Below, piece by piece: positions 46,097 to 57,440 of a stretch of 64,000 nucleotides of DNA. How positions within the stretch are numbered: position 1 is the stretch's first letter; every line of letters begins with the position of its first letter. Below the pieces are notes generated by a model. The model was not told the origin of the DNA. It ran no database searches and worked only from the letters and a program-made list of their open reading frames with translations. Source of the stretch: Cryptomeria japonica (Eukaryota; Streptophyta; Pinopsida; Cupressales; Cupressaceae). Location of the stretch: positions 648,929,420 to 648,993,419 of the forward strand of contig NC_081405.1 in assembly GCF_030272615.1 (NCBI RefSeq), given 5' to 3'. Made by a program: the position numbers and the translations under genes.

Positions 46097-46910
46097 TAGA
46101 CACCTAAAATTGTCCTATCTAATTAAATAAATATTTTTATTTATTTAATTATTTTATCCTAATTCTTCTATTAATTAAATAAATCTGTATTTATTTAATT
46201 AATTCAATAATCCTCTTCTAAGCCTTTTCTCATTTAAATAAATACTTTTATTTATTTAAATAGTCATTTTCCTAAATTAAATAGATATTTTATTTATTTA
46301 ATTGATCACATTTCCTCCATTAACTAAATAATTATTTATTTATTTAATTAATTCTTTAGTCTTTTCTACTTATGACACATGTCATTCATCTCTTAATTCC
46401 TACATTACCTACCCCTCTCATTATTTTCTTATTTCATCTACCTACCCTTTAATCCTAGCCGACCATTTATCTTTTACACCTCTTAATCTTATCCCTCCAT
46501 TTCTTATAGTGTCTTCTATATAAGAGGATGCTTCTTTCATTATCAACCCTAATTTTCTATGCATTCTAAGCATTCTAACTGTCTAATCAATCTTATGCAA
46601 TCAAGCATTTTTGCGATCAAGCTATCAACCACATTTATGTTCTTTATTGAGCTCTTGTGCACACATAAAATCTAAGAGCAAATATATCAAGCAAGATCAA
46701 TGGAGATAGGAAGAATGGAGATTCAAACCCTAGTGGACATGTGATGGTATAATCTTTGTGATTTTGTTGATTTGCATTGTCTTAGGTAATCTTCATATGT
46801 TATGGTGGATCTTTGTTGTTGTTAGGCTAGGGTTTTGTGGTTGAATTCATTTAGTCTTTCAATATTATTGTTTCTATTATCTACTTTTCACTGTACACAC
46901 CAATCATTTT
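46097..46910 (+). repeat. LTR-like sequence with promoter, end uncertain
   Basis: Begins TGTAGACACCTAAAATTGTC, then TTTATTTAATTAATT-type blocks, a TATA box TTCTATATAAGAGG at about 46512-46525, and a leader-like part ending near CACTGTACACA. I associate the TGTAGACACC start with abundant conifer LTRs, from memory. No partner LTR or target duplication was found. Confidence 0.4.
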
Positions 46911-49440
46911 TTATAATGATTTGGATGGATTTGTCTTCATGTTTGATTATGGTTGAAATCTCTTATTAATATGATTTCCTATTGGTTTATGCTAACCTCT
47001 ATTTTCACAACGTTTCAGACACCATGTAGAATTCGATAATACAATTAGAGGAGCCAAGAATCATCTGCAAGCAAAACACCTATCACACAAAAGAGATTGA
47101 GCAAAAATAATATGCTCTACAACAACCATATAAATCTATATTATTACACACATAATTGATTGGTTACAATAAATGAATAAATCCTTATAAAGGGATTAAT
47201 GAAACCCTAGATGCAAACCCTAATGCTAAAATTAGGAGAACTAGAGAAAAGCAAAGAGGAGCTAAATAAAGCTCAACTACAACTGAACTAAAGCTAGAAA
47301 AGAAAACTCTAGATTAAAAAAGCACCTAAGTTTAGCTTAAGTGAAAAAGTAATCAAACGACCTAATTTATAAATAATTAGATAATTGTCCTAATCACTCC
47401 AACAACTTATAGGACCTTGTTGAGGTCAGTTGAGTCTATATATTTGTATTCCCCAGTGATGAATAATAAACTGTGAGTTTTGTTCCCTGTATTTATTTTT
47501 GTTGCTCTATTCTCTATTTTTCTTGTACATCTCCATTTTTAAAACCAAGCTCTAACTCAAAAAATCTTCTTCAAAATTTATTATAAATTTCCTCACAAAC
47601 TTTCTATAATGATGCTCATAGATCTACCATAATTTTACTCATGTATATGCTCATAAAACCTTCATAATATTTGTCTTCTATTATGTTCTCTTGTTCCACA
47701 AGCTTGTTGGTGTAGTTATAATTTCTTATGTACATCTTTACACACAAGTCTAATGGTGTATATTTATCTTGTGTGTATTCACACACAAATCTGCTTTTAT
47801 ATGTTCCAATAATTTGCTCATGAACTGCTTTTATATGTTCCAACAATTTGCTCATGAACTCCATTTGAATCTGCTACAAAACCTCTTTTAGATTTGCTCT
47901 TAAAATCTAATATATATCTACTCTCAACTCTACAATAAATGGGAAGGATATTTATTGCTTTCTTGATTATATAGGTTTGAAAATATCCATATACCCAAAC
48001 AAGGTGACCCATCCAAGAGGATCGGCCTTGCTTGCACATAAAATAGATTCAATTTAATATAATTCTTCCCAAAAGTGGCACTTCACATAGGCAAGTCGAG
48101 GCCAACATCAAGAGTGATGTCTCTTCTTCCAAGAGACACTAATATGGGATAAAAATGCAATTTTTTATTTTTTTAACTTGGCAAGGAGAGTGGGCCTCAT
48201 TAAATGAACAAAAAAATATTTAATTTTAACTCAATTATCCTTCTCAACAACTCTCCCATCCCGATGATGGATCATGAACTGTGGAAATATAAAGTCTCCG
48301 GAAGAATTTATTTAATTCTAATTCACTTATCCTTCCAATAGGGGTGCCTAGATGAGGATTGGCCCAAGTAGTATTTGGAATTTTAATTTAATTTAATTTA
48401 TCAAGAAGGGGTGCCAATTTAATACCTTCATTTCTGCTAAAATGTTGTTAGTGTGGTCAACTATTTGGGAGGTCTTAGCTTCATTCTTTTCTTTTGACAT
48501 CAATGACAACAATTTTTCCAACACTTTGATATACTATTTCTAGTAACGTCATTTGAATGATAATTAATAGCTTCAAAATGACATCTTAATTTATGAGAAA
48601 TTCAAATGAGGTAGCCAAACTGACACCCCATAAGAACAAAAACAACATTAATCTTGTAATAGATTCAAAATAGAACTTATGAGATTTCATTAGGAATAAG
48701 ATTTTTGTTGTTTGTGGATAAACTTTCTTATCTACTTTTTTCATCTCTACTTTTTCACAATGTTAAGAGTTGAATTTATGCAACTTACCATCATAAGAAT
48801 TGATATAGTAAATGTGTTCATATATTGTTGTATGATTGCAATTTTTTGTGTGTAATTTTTTTTTTACCGTCTTAAAAAATAGTCTTTTATTTATAATATT
48901 TGTAAAATAGGTCAAAAGATATCATATTTGTTCATTATTCCACTTAAAAGATTATATTGGAATTAATATTATTAAATCATTATTATATTATGATATTGCA
49001 ATTAATATTAAATTATTATTATTCTTGTTATGTTATTGTTATGTTTTTATATTTCCATTAAACTCTTTACAAAATAACAATAAAAACCTTTAGTATCAAA
49101 TTGTTATTATTAATATTTCTATTAAACTTTGACAAAAGTAAAAAATCTATTAAAACTGCATGATTATTATATTATTATAACATATTTTTATTTTATATTT
49201 GTTCTTATCTTTGAGAAAAAAATGAATTTTATGTAGGAACATTTTAAGTCCCCATATAATTAATGCTATTATTTGTAATATATTATCATATTATTTTATT
49301 AGATTATATAATTTATATATTATATATTTTAAACAATGTAGAAATATTTTTTTGCTTTTATATATATTTATTAAGAAAATTAATGTACTAATAATAAAAA
49401 TAATATAAACCATAAATTTTTCAATAAATATACCCAAAAT
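46911..49440. other. AT-rich interval with a 34-bp direct duplication
   Basis: No gene is supported. A 34-bp unit starting CTGCTTTTATATGTTCCAA is present twice head to tail at 47791-47824 and 47825-47858 with a single difference. 48640-49440 is extremely AT-rich and shows nothing else. Confidence 0.55.
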
Positions 49441-51180
49441 ATGGAGAGCAACGCGGAGCGGAGTAGGGTCAAGAGCTTTAGGAAGAATGAGGGTTTTACT
49501 TACAGAAACAACGCAGAGAGGAGATGGCCTTTCAAGAGAAATCACGACCACAGATGGAAGGCGTTTGGCGGACAATTCCAGTGACAAGGCTCTTGGGCAT
49601 GGAAGGCTCCGGGGAATGTCAAGCCCTAGAACCGAAGGCAAGAAGAGGGTCCCAAATCACCTTGGAAACAAAAGGCAAGTTTATTTCGCGGGTATCGTGA
49701 TTTCAGAACTGGTCCAAAAGTGGACTTTAGGATGGTGCAGGAGAAGTTTTGGCGGCCAAAGATATCCACAGAAGCGGCGAAAGACCAAAAGGTAAACCCT
49801 AATGCTGAAATTAATAGAGTTATGACATTTGAGCTTTCAAATGAGGCCTGGAAAGACTCTCTCAGCTTTCTTTCAAACAAAGGCCTTTTCGTTAAATGGG
49901 TAAGGAAATGGCTGACCCTCACCAAATTTAGGAACTGGTGTGACAAAAACTGGGGGGAAGGCATGGACCTAAAAACATTGGGCAATGGTTATTATTTAGT
50001 AGTCTGCCCTTCAGTTCAAGATAGAGATTGGATTTTAGATAATGGCCCCTTTTTTATTGAAGGAAAAGGATTAAACATTTCAGCCTGGTCCCCAAACTTT
50101 AATCCTTATGAAGCCATAATAGAAAAAACCCTCATTTGGATTAAGCTTTCGGGGCTACCCCAAGAGTATAAGGATGCGGAAACCCTAAAACAAATAGGTA
50201 ACCATTTGGGTGAGTTTTTAAAGGTAGAAGAGCTTGTTGACCCATCAGATTTCAGCATGATTTCTAGAATATGTGTAAACTAGCGGACAGTTCATAACCT
50301 ACCAAACACATTAGAGATTAAAATAGGGATGGGGATTTGGAAACAAAAGATTAAGTTAGAGGAAGAAATGGAATCTTGTGTGAAATGCTCCAACAAAATT
50401 CATCCCCCGAGTTTCTGCAATCCAGAAACAAAAGGAAAAGAAAAAATGCAACAACATCTGGAAAAGGAGATTATTAGAATGATTGAAGGATATCATGGTG
50501 AAAGTCAGTGGAATGAAAAGGATTGGGAGATAAACTCACTTGCAAAAAATAATGGAAAGGGTGCAGAAGGGACCCAGATGGTCATAGAAGAATATCAAAA
50601 GACAATCATTGATGAGACTTTTATGGCAGAGGCTCAATCTTTAGTTCATTCTAACAGGAATAAGGACTCAGAGATGGACAGAGAAGAATATTTCCTCCTT
50701 AACACTGGGAGGGTAGGAATTTTGGTAGGAAATGATACTCAGGAAGGTGAGTGGAGGGAGATGACCTCAGGAGAGAAGGGTAGCAAATACCACCCTCAGG
50801 AATATAAGGCCCCTCTACAAGAGGAGAACACATCAGCCTCCCAAATGTATAAGGTAGATGACAAGACTCCACAACAGGGGAAAAAGACGACTAATCTCTC
50901 CCCCAATGTAGTGAACTTTATGGAGGACAACATAGTCCGATCCAATCAGGAGATTGAAACTAATTTGGAAAAAATGCAATCTATGTGCAACTCAGAAAAG
51001 ATGAGAAGAAGTATAGACCTGCCAGGGGAAGAACCAATATTTAAGAATATCCAAATATCCCTAATCAGAAATCTAAACATCTCTTTTGACGGGGCAGATG
51101 ACAGTGGTGGAAATCTGGATCAGATTACGACTATGAATCTTCAGGATTTCAAGATGAATAGGATGAACTGGGTCTGGTAG
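49441..51180 (+). pseudogene. LINE ORF1 (nucleic-acid-binding protein), three stops
   Basis: The frame from ATG at 49441 starts MESNAERSRVKSFRKNEGF and carries a TGA near 49580 and a TAG near 49628. It is then open from the FRTGPKVDFRMVQEKFW region to a TAG at 50281. The DUF4283 domain is clear (MTFELSNEAWKDSLSFL, FVKWVRKWLTL, GNGYYLVVCPSVQDRDWIL, IWIKLSGLPQEY). After the 50281 stop, where relatives have Trp, the same frame continues through a zinc-knuckle-like CVKCSNKIHPPSFC to a long polar tail ending at 51180. All three stops lie in the same frame and need only single base changes, so the gene was lost by point mutation rather than by rearrangement. Confidence 0.85.
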
Positions 51181-51360
51181 TAGAAGGAGTGCTAGAGAGG
51201 TGATCTTTGGAAACCACTCTATCCCTACAAACCAAAGCTAAAGTTGGGGAGAAAAAGAAAAGAGGTCCTAAGTCACAGAAATTCAAACTGGAATTGGCGG
51301 GCAATGCAGTAGGCCAAAGCAAATTGAGGTCGAGAAGAGGCTATGCTTTTCCCAAGGGCA

Positions 51361-52070
51361 ATGAAGACCCTCTCGTGGAATGTCAGGGGCTCTAATGCCC
51401 CTGACAATATTCGCTTGATCAAGCGATGTATTGATCAAGTGAGACTGGACATCTTTCTCTTACAAGAAACAAAGATCAAAGAGGAGGATTTTAGTTTGTT
51501 TTCTAGGAAATTTCAATCATGGAATTGTAGTCTGGTGGGAGCACAAGGCGCTTCTAGAGGTCTAGCCGTGCTTTGGAAGGTTTCAGTTGTTGAGGTGACT
51601 GTTGTTAGGGCCACCCGCTGGTGGCAATGGCCGAAAATTAAATCAATGCAATTACAGACAAGTTTCTTCCTCTTCAACATATACGGGCCTATTAACACAA
51701 ATTTGAAAAATCAAGTATGGAGTGAGATATCTGAAATATTGAGTAATGACAAGGAGAATGTTTTCATACTGGGATGAGATTTCAACGCACTAATCAGGCC
51801 TTCAGACAAAAAGGGGGGCGTGGGTTGGAACAGGCAGAGCCAAAGAGATTTCAGCTCCTTTGTTACAAGTTCAGGTTTAATTGAAATCCCTTTTAAAATG
51901 GAAGAATTCACATTGACCAATAGGAGGAGTGGATTCCTAAATATCGCTGAAAAATTAGATGGGTTTTTTATAGTAGGAGATTGGTCAGAGTGCCATTGGA
52001 CTAGCGATGTGGAGATATTACCTTTTACGATTAGACCATTATCCCATTTGTCTAAGGTTGCAGGATGACA
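51361..52070 (+). pseudogene. LINE ORF2, apurinic-type endonuclease domain, broken
   Basis: Begins MKTLSWNVRGSNAPDNIRLI with the catalytic Asn, then LLQETKIKEEDF with the catalytic Glu, and FFLFNIYGPIN. The GGDFN motif is interrupted by TGA (51775-51777), giving G-stop-DFNAL. The terminal SDH motif reads LDHYPI in the next frame, so a frameshift lies just before it (about 52000-52025) and the Ser is lost. In active elements this domain nicks target DNA to prime reverse transcription. It precedes the reverse transcriptase in the same ORF. Confidence 0.88.
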
Positions 52071-53959
52071 GTGCTCTCGAGAGGTGCCCTTTTAAATTTG
52101 AGGCAATGTGGCTTTGGGATGGCAACATCAAAAATCTCATAGAAAAATGGTGGCAACACAAGCTAGAAAATCTAGGTAATAAAGCTTTCACTTTTTTCAA
52201 AAAACTTCAATATGTAAAGGATCAACTTAAGCAGTGGAACAGAGAAATTTTTAGAAATATCTTCAAAGACAAGATTGATTTAGAGAAAGACCTAAAAGTC
52301 TTACATGAGCAAACTATAATCAATGGGTTGGATGAAAACCTGTTTAAACGGGAAAAAACACTCAGTATCAAATATGCAGAGGTTTTAGCTAGGGAGGAGA
52401 TTTATTGGAGACAAAAATCCAGAGAAACTTGGTTGAAGGATGGTGACAAAAACACAAAATTCTTCCATACCTCAATTAAAGTAAAAAGAGCTCACAACAA
52501 GATCTTCTCAATTAAAAATAGAGATGGAAACACAATCACAGAACAAAAACAAATTAATTTGGCAGCAATCGAGCATTTCACTGATATTTTCAACAGGATG
52601 GACAATCAAGAAGAAAATATGCCTCACATTCTAGAGGTCATTCCCCCATGCATAATGGAAGATCACAACAAAAGATCAATGGAGCAGGTTTCAATGGAAG
52701 AGGTTAAAAAGGTTGTCTTTTGCTTAGGTGCAGAAAAACCACCTGGGCCGGATGCTTTTCCAGCTCTGTTCTTTCAAAAGTTTTGGGACATATTGGCTGA
52801 AGACATCCATGAAGTTGTAGAGGAATCCAGGAGGGGAGGCTTCATTTTAAAAGATTTCAACAACACCTTCATAGCTTTGATTCCAAAGAAGGCGGAAATC
52901 AATTCTTTTGATGACTTTTGTCCAATTTCGCTTTGCAACTCCATTTATAAAATCATTGCAAAAGTCATCTCCAATAGATTAAAACCAATCTTGGATCTAG
53001 TGATTTCAAACGAACAAAGTGGTTTCACCCCAGGCAGGTCTATCTTTGAAGGTATTATACTGGCCCATGAAGCTGTTCACTCCATATGGATAGCAAGGTC
53101 AGAGAAGATGATGGTTAAGGTTGACATCAAGAAAGCCTCTGATGAGGTTAATCGGGATTTTCTTATAAAAATCCTTCAGAGGTTTGGTTTTAGCTATGTT
53201 TGGATCGCCTGGGTCAAAAGTTGCATTAGCTCCCCGAGATTCTCAGTCCTTGTAAATGGTAGCCCCCAAGGTTTTTTCGAATCTAAAAAAGGTTTAAGGC
53301 AAGGAGATCCTCTCTCACCGTTCTTATTCATAATTATGGCAGAAGTACTCGGGCATCTAATCTCTAAAAAATGGGAATTAGGTGTTTGGAAGGGGGTCCA
53401 ACTAGCAGCAAGAGTAAACCCCTTAACACATTTACAATTTGCAGATGACACCTTCCTAGCAGGAGATGCGTCGGCTAGGGAAGGAAGGGTAATGAAAGAA
53501 ACTCTTGATATCTACGAAGCAGCCTCAGGCCAAAAAGTTAATTGGCATAAGTCTGAGATTTTTTTCTTCAATTGTAAACCTTGCAAGCAAAGGGAAATAT
53601 GCAGAATTTTGGGAATGAAAGTGGGGTCCTTACCAAGAAAATACTTAGGAATACCCCTCTTTGGTGGAGAAAATAGGTTGAAGTTGTGGAAAAAACTAAT
53701 CGATAGCTGCATCAATAAAATGGAGGGGTGGAAAAGCAGATGGCTATCTTCAGTGGGTAGAATTTTAATGCTGAAAACAGTTGTGTTAGCCATCCCAATT
53801 TATTCTATGATATGCCTTAAAATCCTAAAAAAGGTCATTAATTCAATCCAACAAAAGATGAGGAAAGTTTTTTGGAATGGGCAAATGATCAAGAAAAAAT
53901 ACCACTTTTGGCATGGGACAAAATTTGTCAAGCCAAGGAAAGAGGAGGTGCTGGTCTAA
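52007..53959 (+). pseudogene. LINE ORF2, reverse transcriptase domain
   Basis: 650 codons open in one frame. After the endonuclease end (RLDHYPICLRLQD) come a linker (RETWLKDGDKNTKFFH), then GAEKPPGPDAFPALFFQ, FNNTFIALIPKK, CPISLCNSIYKIIAKVISNR, SGFTPGRSIFEGIILAHEAV, motif A KVDIKKASDEVN (relatives KAYDxVxW), KGLRQGDPLSPFLFII and motif C LQFADDTFLAGD with both Asp residues. It ends RYLGIPL-like (KYLGIPLFGG) and a finger region, then shifts frame near 53870-53950. Reverse transcriptase is the best preserved part of the element, but the lost upstream and downstream frames prevent a full protein. Confidence 0.93.
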
Positions 53960-54284
53960 GGGATTGGCAAAAAATGAATAGCACCTTGGGTGCAAAACTG
54001 GTATGGAATATTTACTCAAACTCAAATCAGATGTGGGTAAAAGTGTTGAGAGCAAAGTATCTAGATTCAGCAGAGGATCACAGAATCTTCACGATCCGTA
54101 CCCCCCCCAAAGGGACAACAATTTGGAACTTCATCTTGGAGAGTCGAAAGGTAGTTACAGACCATCTAACATGGCAGATTGGGAATGGGGCTAAGGCCAA
54201 ATTTTGGGAGGATTCTTGGGCAGGCCTACCTGCACTGAGAGAGCTGGAAGACTTCACAGAGGCAAAGGGAGTGCTAGTGCAATT
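53872..54284 (+). pseudogene. LINE ORF2, start of C-terminal region
   Basis: After the frame change it reads WDKICQAKERGGAGLRDWQK, then LGAKLVWNIYSN, MWVKVLRAKYL, TTIWNFILESRKV and WQIGNGAKAKFWEDSWAG, the standard link between reverse transcriptase and zf-RVT in plant L1 elements. It stops at VLVQ where the LTR composite is inserted. The remaining residues resume at 63283. Confidence 0.88.
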
Positions 54285-55276
54285 TGTTAGGTCCCGGAGA
54301 CCACTGAGAGGGGGTGGGGGGTGAATCAGTTGTCTGATAAATTCAAACAAAAAACAACTTAACCAACTTAATGCTTAATACTGGTAAACCAATTTAATAT
54401 GCTAGTAGATAGTTTTAACAGTTAATTGCTATACCGGTAAGGATTAGTGCATGAAACATAAAGACAAAGTCATCCACAACACATAACACCAATATTTGTA
54501 CATGGAAACCCTGTAAGTGGAAAAACCACAGTGGGAAACCTTAACCACAATCAGATGATACTACTGCAGATAGTAAGTGTACATAAATGGGATCTGCACA
54601 TGCAGAAAGGCCAAGCGCCCACAACTCACTGCTCAATCACAAAATGGGAGTCACACTGACTATAGTTGGATGGTTAAATCCAATAAGAATGTACTACACA
54701 AAGTAGCATCTTCATATGCTGGATTTAGTACCAGTGTAGTTTTGATTGTCTTCACAAAAACCCTCCTTCAATCTTCAAATGATGTCTGCATGTATAGCTC
54801 TGCTTATTCTCGCATATACCTTCACACAATCCTTTTTTGCATTCCACTATATGATCTTCCAAATAAGATCTTACGTTTATACCATAACCTAAGACCAATT
54901 TTAGTAGCTTGGCTCTACAAGATATTACAATAAAAGCATTTTACAAACAATACAATATCCAATGCAATAACCGATTGAACATGTCGGCTTAATGCATTTA
55001 CAACAATAATTAATCATCTCCATAGTGTGTCGTGCTGATCTGGAAAAGATAATCCTACCAGTGTAACCCTGGACCTATTTGCCGGTAACAACAAATATGC
55101 AAATATGAATATACCAATAAACAAAACTCCAGGACAAGATGTCCAAACGATGTCTTCGACATTACCAAGTGTTTTCCATATCATTCCAAGTGTCAGTGAA
55201 TGTTGCTGATTCTCCAAAGTGCTAGAGTTTTAGTAGGTGTTGACATCAATGACAAAACCATACCAAAATACCAACA
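54285..55276 (-). repeat. LTR of the copia-type composite
   Basis: Minus strand begins TGTTGGTATTTTGG and ends GGGACCTAACA. It aligns over its whole length with the solo LTR at 7204-8257, which lies on the plus strand, so the same family inserted at least twice. Confidence 0.85.
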
Positions 55277-55390
55277 ATCTCCCCCTTTGGCATTGATGGC
55301 AACACAAGATGGAAAAACCATCAAAGTACCAAAATGGAAATGCCAAAGGGGGAGATTGTTGGTATTTTGGTATGGTTTTGTCATTGATGT
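55243..55390. repeat. Perfect 52-bp inverted repeat with 44-bp spacer
   Basis: Arms 55243-55294 and 55339-55390 are identical over 52 bp when one is inverted. They contain the LTR start and the polypurine tract. Sequence beyond the innermost element (63255-63272) extends the right arm by about 15 further matching bases, so the arm was about 67 bp before that element was inserted. Confidence 0.93.
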
Positions 55391-56663
55391 TGTAAAGCGG
55401 AAAAAATCGAACCCTAGTTGCTCTCCCCTCTTCCAACTCCAAGGAGAGAGAAGGGAGGTTACTAGGGTTGACGGTTTTCACTTAGGGGAGACTTTACATT
55501 CAAAAGAGGGGTTGAAACCCACAAGATCCAATCCCACGCAATGCAAGATTGGATTCTAAATGAGTTTCAAGGGTTAAGACAGCAAGGCTACCCTCTTTTG
55601 TAAAGAATGTAGATAGAAAGATCAAGCTAGGAATGCATAGAAAGTGAGAAAGATTCACTTATAAACTGAGATAGGGATATAGGATGAAGCTGCGGACCTG
55701 GAATTAGCAGTAAAATGTCGATACGGCGCTGTCCTACAAATTTGAGCAAAAGTTGACTGGACGATGGCGCCCAGCATGCACACGGTCCTCCGAAAAATCC
55801 GCGAAACGAAGGGGGATCGGTTTGTCTCTGCACAAGGATTCCAGATCTTCAATTACAACCGCGTACCTGCAACCTACACACAGAAAAGCGAAGACGATTG
55901 GGGGGTTAGGGATTAGGGGTTTGCCTTTAGGTCAAACCCCGGTTTTGGAATTAACCAAGAAATGAGAAATGCTGTAAGTGTAAATGATTGTAATGTAAAA
56001 CAAGTACTAGTACCTTGTTGTAAGGATGTTTGTATCCTTATGTGCGAAGGTATAGATGTTGTTGTTTGTTGTATTGTTGTATGTTGTAGTATGTGATCTC
56101 CTCTTCAATGGTTGAATCCTTGTCTTGAATGCAACACTTAGCCTTGAATGGAGACTTAGAATGATCAATTGCTTGAAGGAATGTTTGAATGCTTGAATGC
56201 TTGAATGCTTGAGTATCGTTTCCACGCTTGTACACATATGTCCTTCTTTCATCTACCAAAATGGGAGAGAAAAGGTAGTTTATATACTTGTCAATTAGGG
56301 TTGATAGACTGATTTTCTCGACCTTAGGCCGACCAAGAAATGTTATTTTCCAATTTGCAAACAAAAAGACCCGAAGCCCCATAGGAGACCGGGCCCAAAA
56401 TAGGGCCAGGGACTAGGGCGCTGGGCACCATGGTCCTGGGGGACCAGGGCGCCCTGGTCCTGAAGGACCAGGGCGCTGGGTGCTCTAGTCCCACCTCCCG
56501 AGACAGCAGGGTGCAAGGAGGATCAGGCCGGGGTGTTGGAAAAATGCAGTTTTTGGTGTCGTGGACAAGTTTTGGGGTCTCCATTTAGGTTCTATGTTGC
56601 GTCGCCATTGTGAAGACCGAAATGCGATCGAAATTGCAAGTGTCGCAATTTTAGGACGCTACA
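55391..56663 (-). repeat. 3' LTR of the TR-GAG-like element
   Basis: 1273 bp. The minus strand has a TATA box GTATATAAACTACC (56275-56290). Compared with the 5' LTR it has one extra AATGCTTG unit near 56193-56212 and an extra palindrome of about 28 bp near 56446-56473. Confidence 0.9.
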
Positions 56664-57440
56664 TTTAGCCCCCACTTTAGCGGGAGTATAGGCGTACGCT
56701 CATACTTCCGGTAAAGTACAAGGAAACAACATTGAAAGACTTTCACCACGTCAAGGAGGCAAGACACACCAAGCCCCCAGTGGACTAAGGATCTTACGAC
56801 TTCGATTGACAAAGTAAAAGGGAAGATCACGAGAGAGAACCATGACTGTCAGTAGTAAGGTTCCCTCACTATGAGTCATGCAAGAGAAATACCAAAAATT
56901 TTCAAGGCAAAGCTAAGTTCGCCAAGAAATTTTCAAGTATCCTGAAGGGATAGACAGGGTGTATGCCCCCCTACATTAAAGCGATTGCACACGCGTCAAT
57001 GGGGGTGATTGCTTTAACGTAGTGATACACATAAGAAATGAGAAGGGAAAGGAGCACGTTATCACAAAGATTTAGCCCCCAAGTGTGAGATAAACCCAAG
57101 GATAATAGACACAAAACACAAAGCACAAGGTGACTTCGCTTTCCTCGGGGTCAGTATGCTGTATGATAAGTCATGTATATCATATGTATGTATGCATAAT
57201 TGTTCTTCATTCCCCAATCAAAGAAGGTCACCTAGAAGAAGGGAACACATGTGTCTTTTGAGTCAACATGAGAGAGACCAAAAGAGATCTCAATGCTTTG
57301 CATCGTCCTCAAGTAGACAACACTAAGGACAACGAATAGAAGAATGAGAATAACACATAGAAGAAGTAACAAAAGAGAGGAGGAGAGAATCTGCTATGCT
57401 AATGTAACTAGTCTAGCACGTCATCTACCCCCCGATCTTG
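56664..57440 (-). other. 3' non-coding region and polypurine tract
   Basis: Between the gag stop and the 3' LTR. The minus-strand sequence next to the LTR is AAGTGGGGGCTAAA, the polypurine tract. CCCCCA-rich words recur (56662, 56776, 57078) and no frame is supported. Confidence 0.7.
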
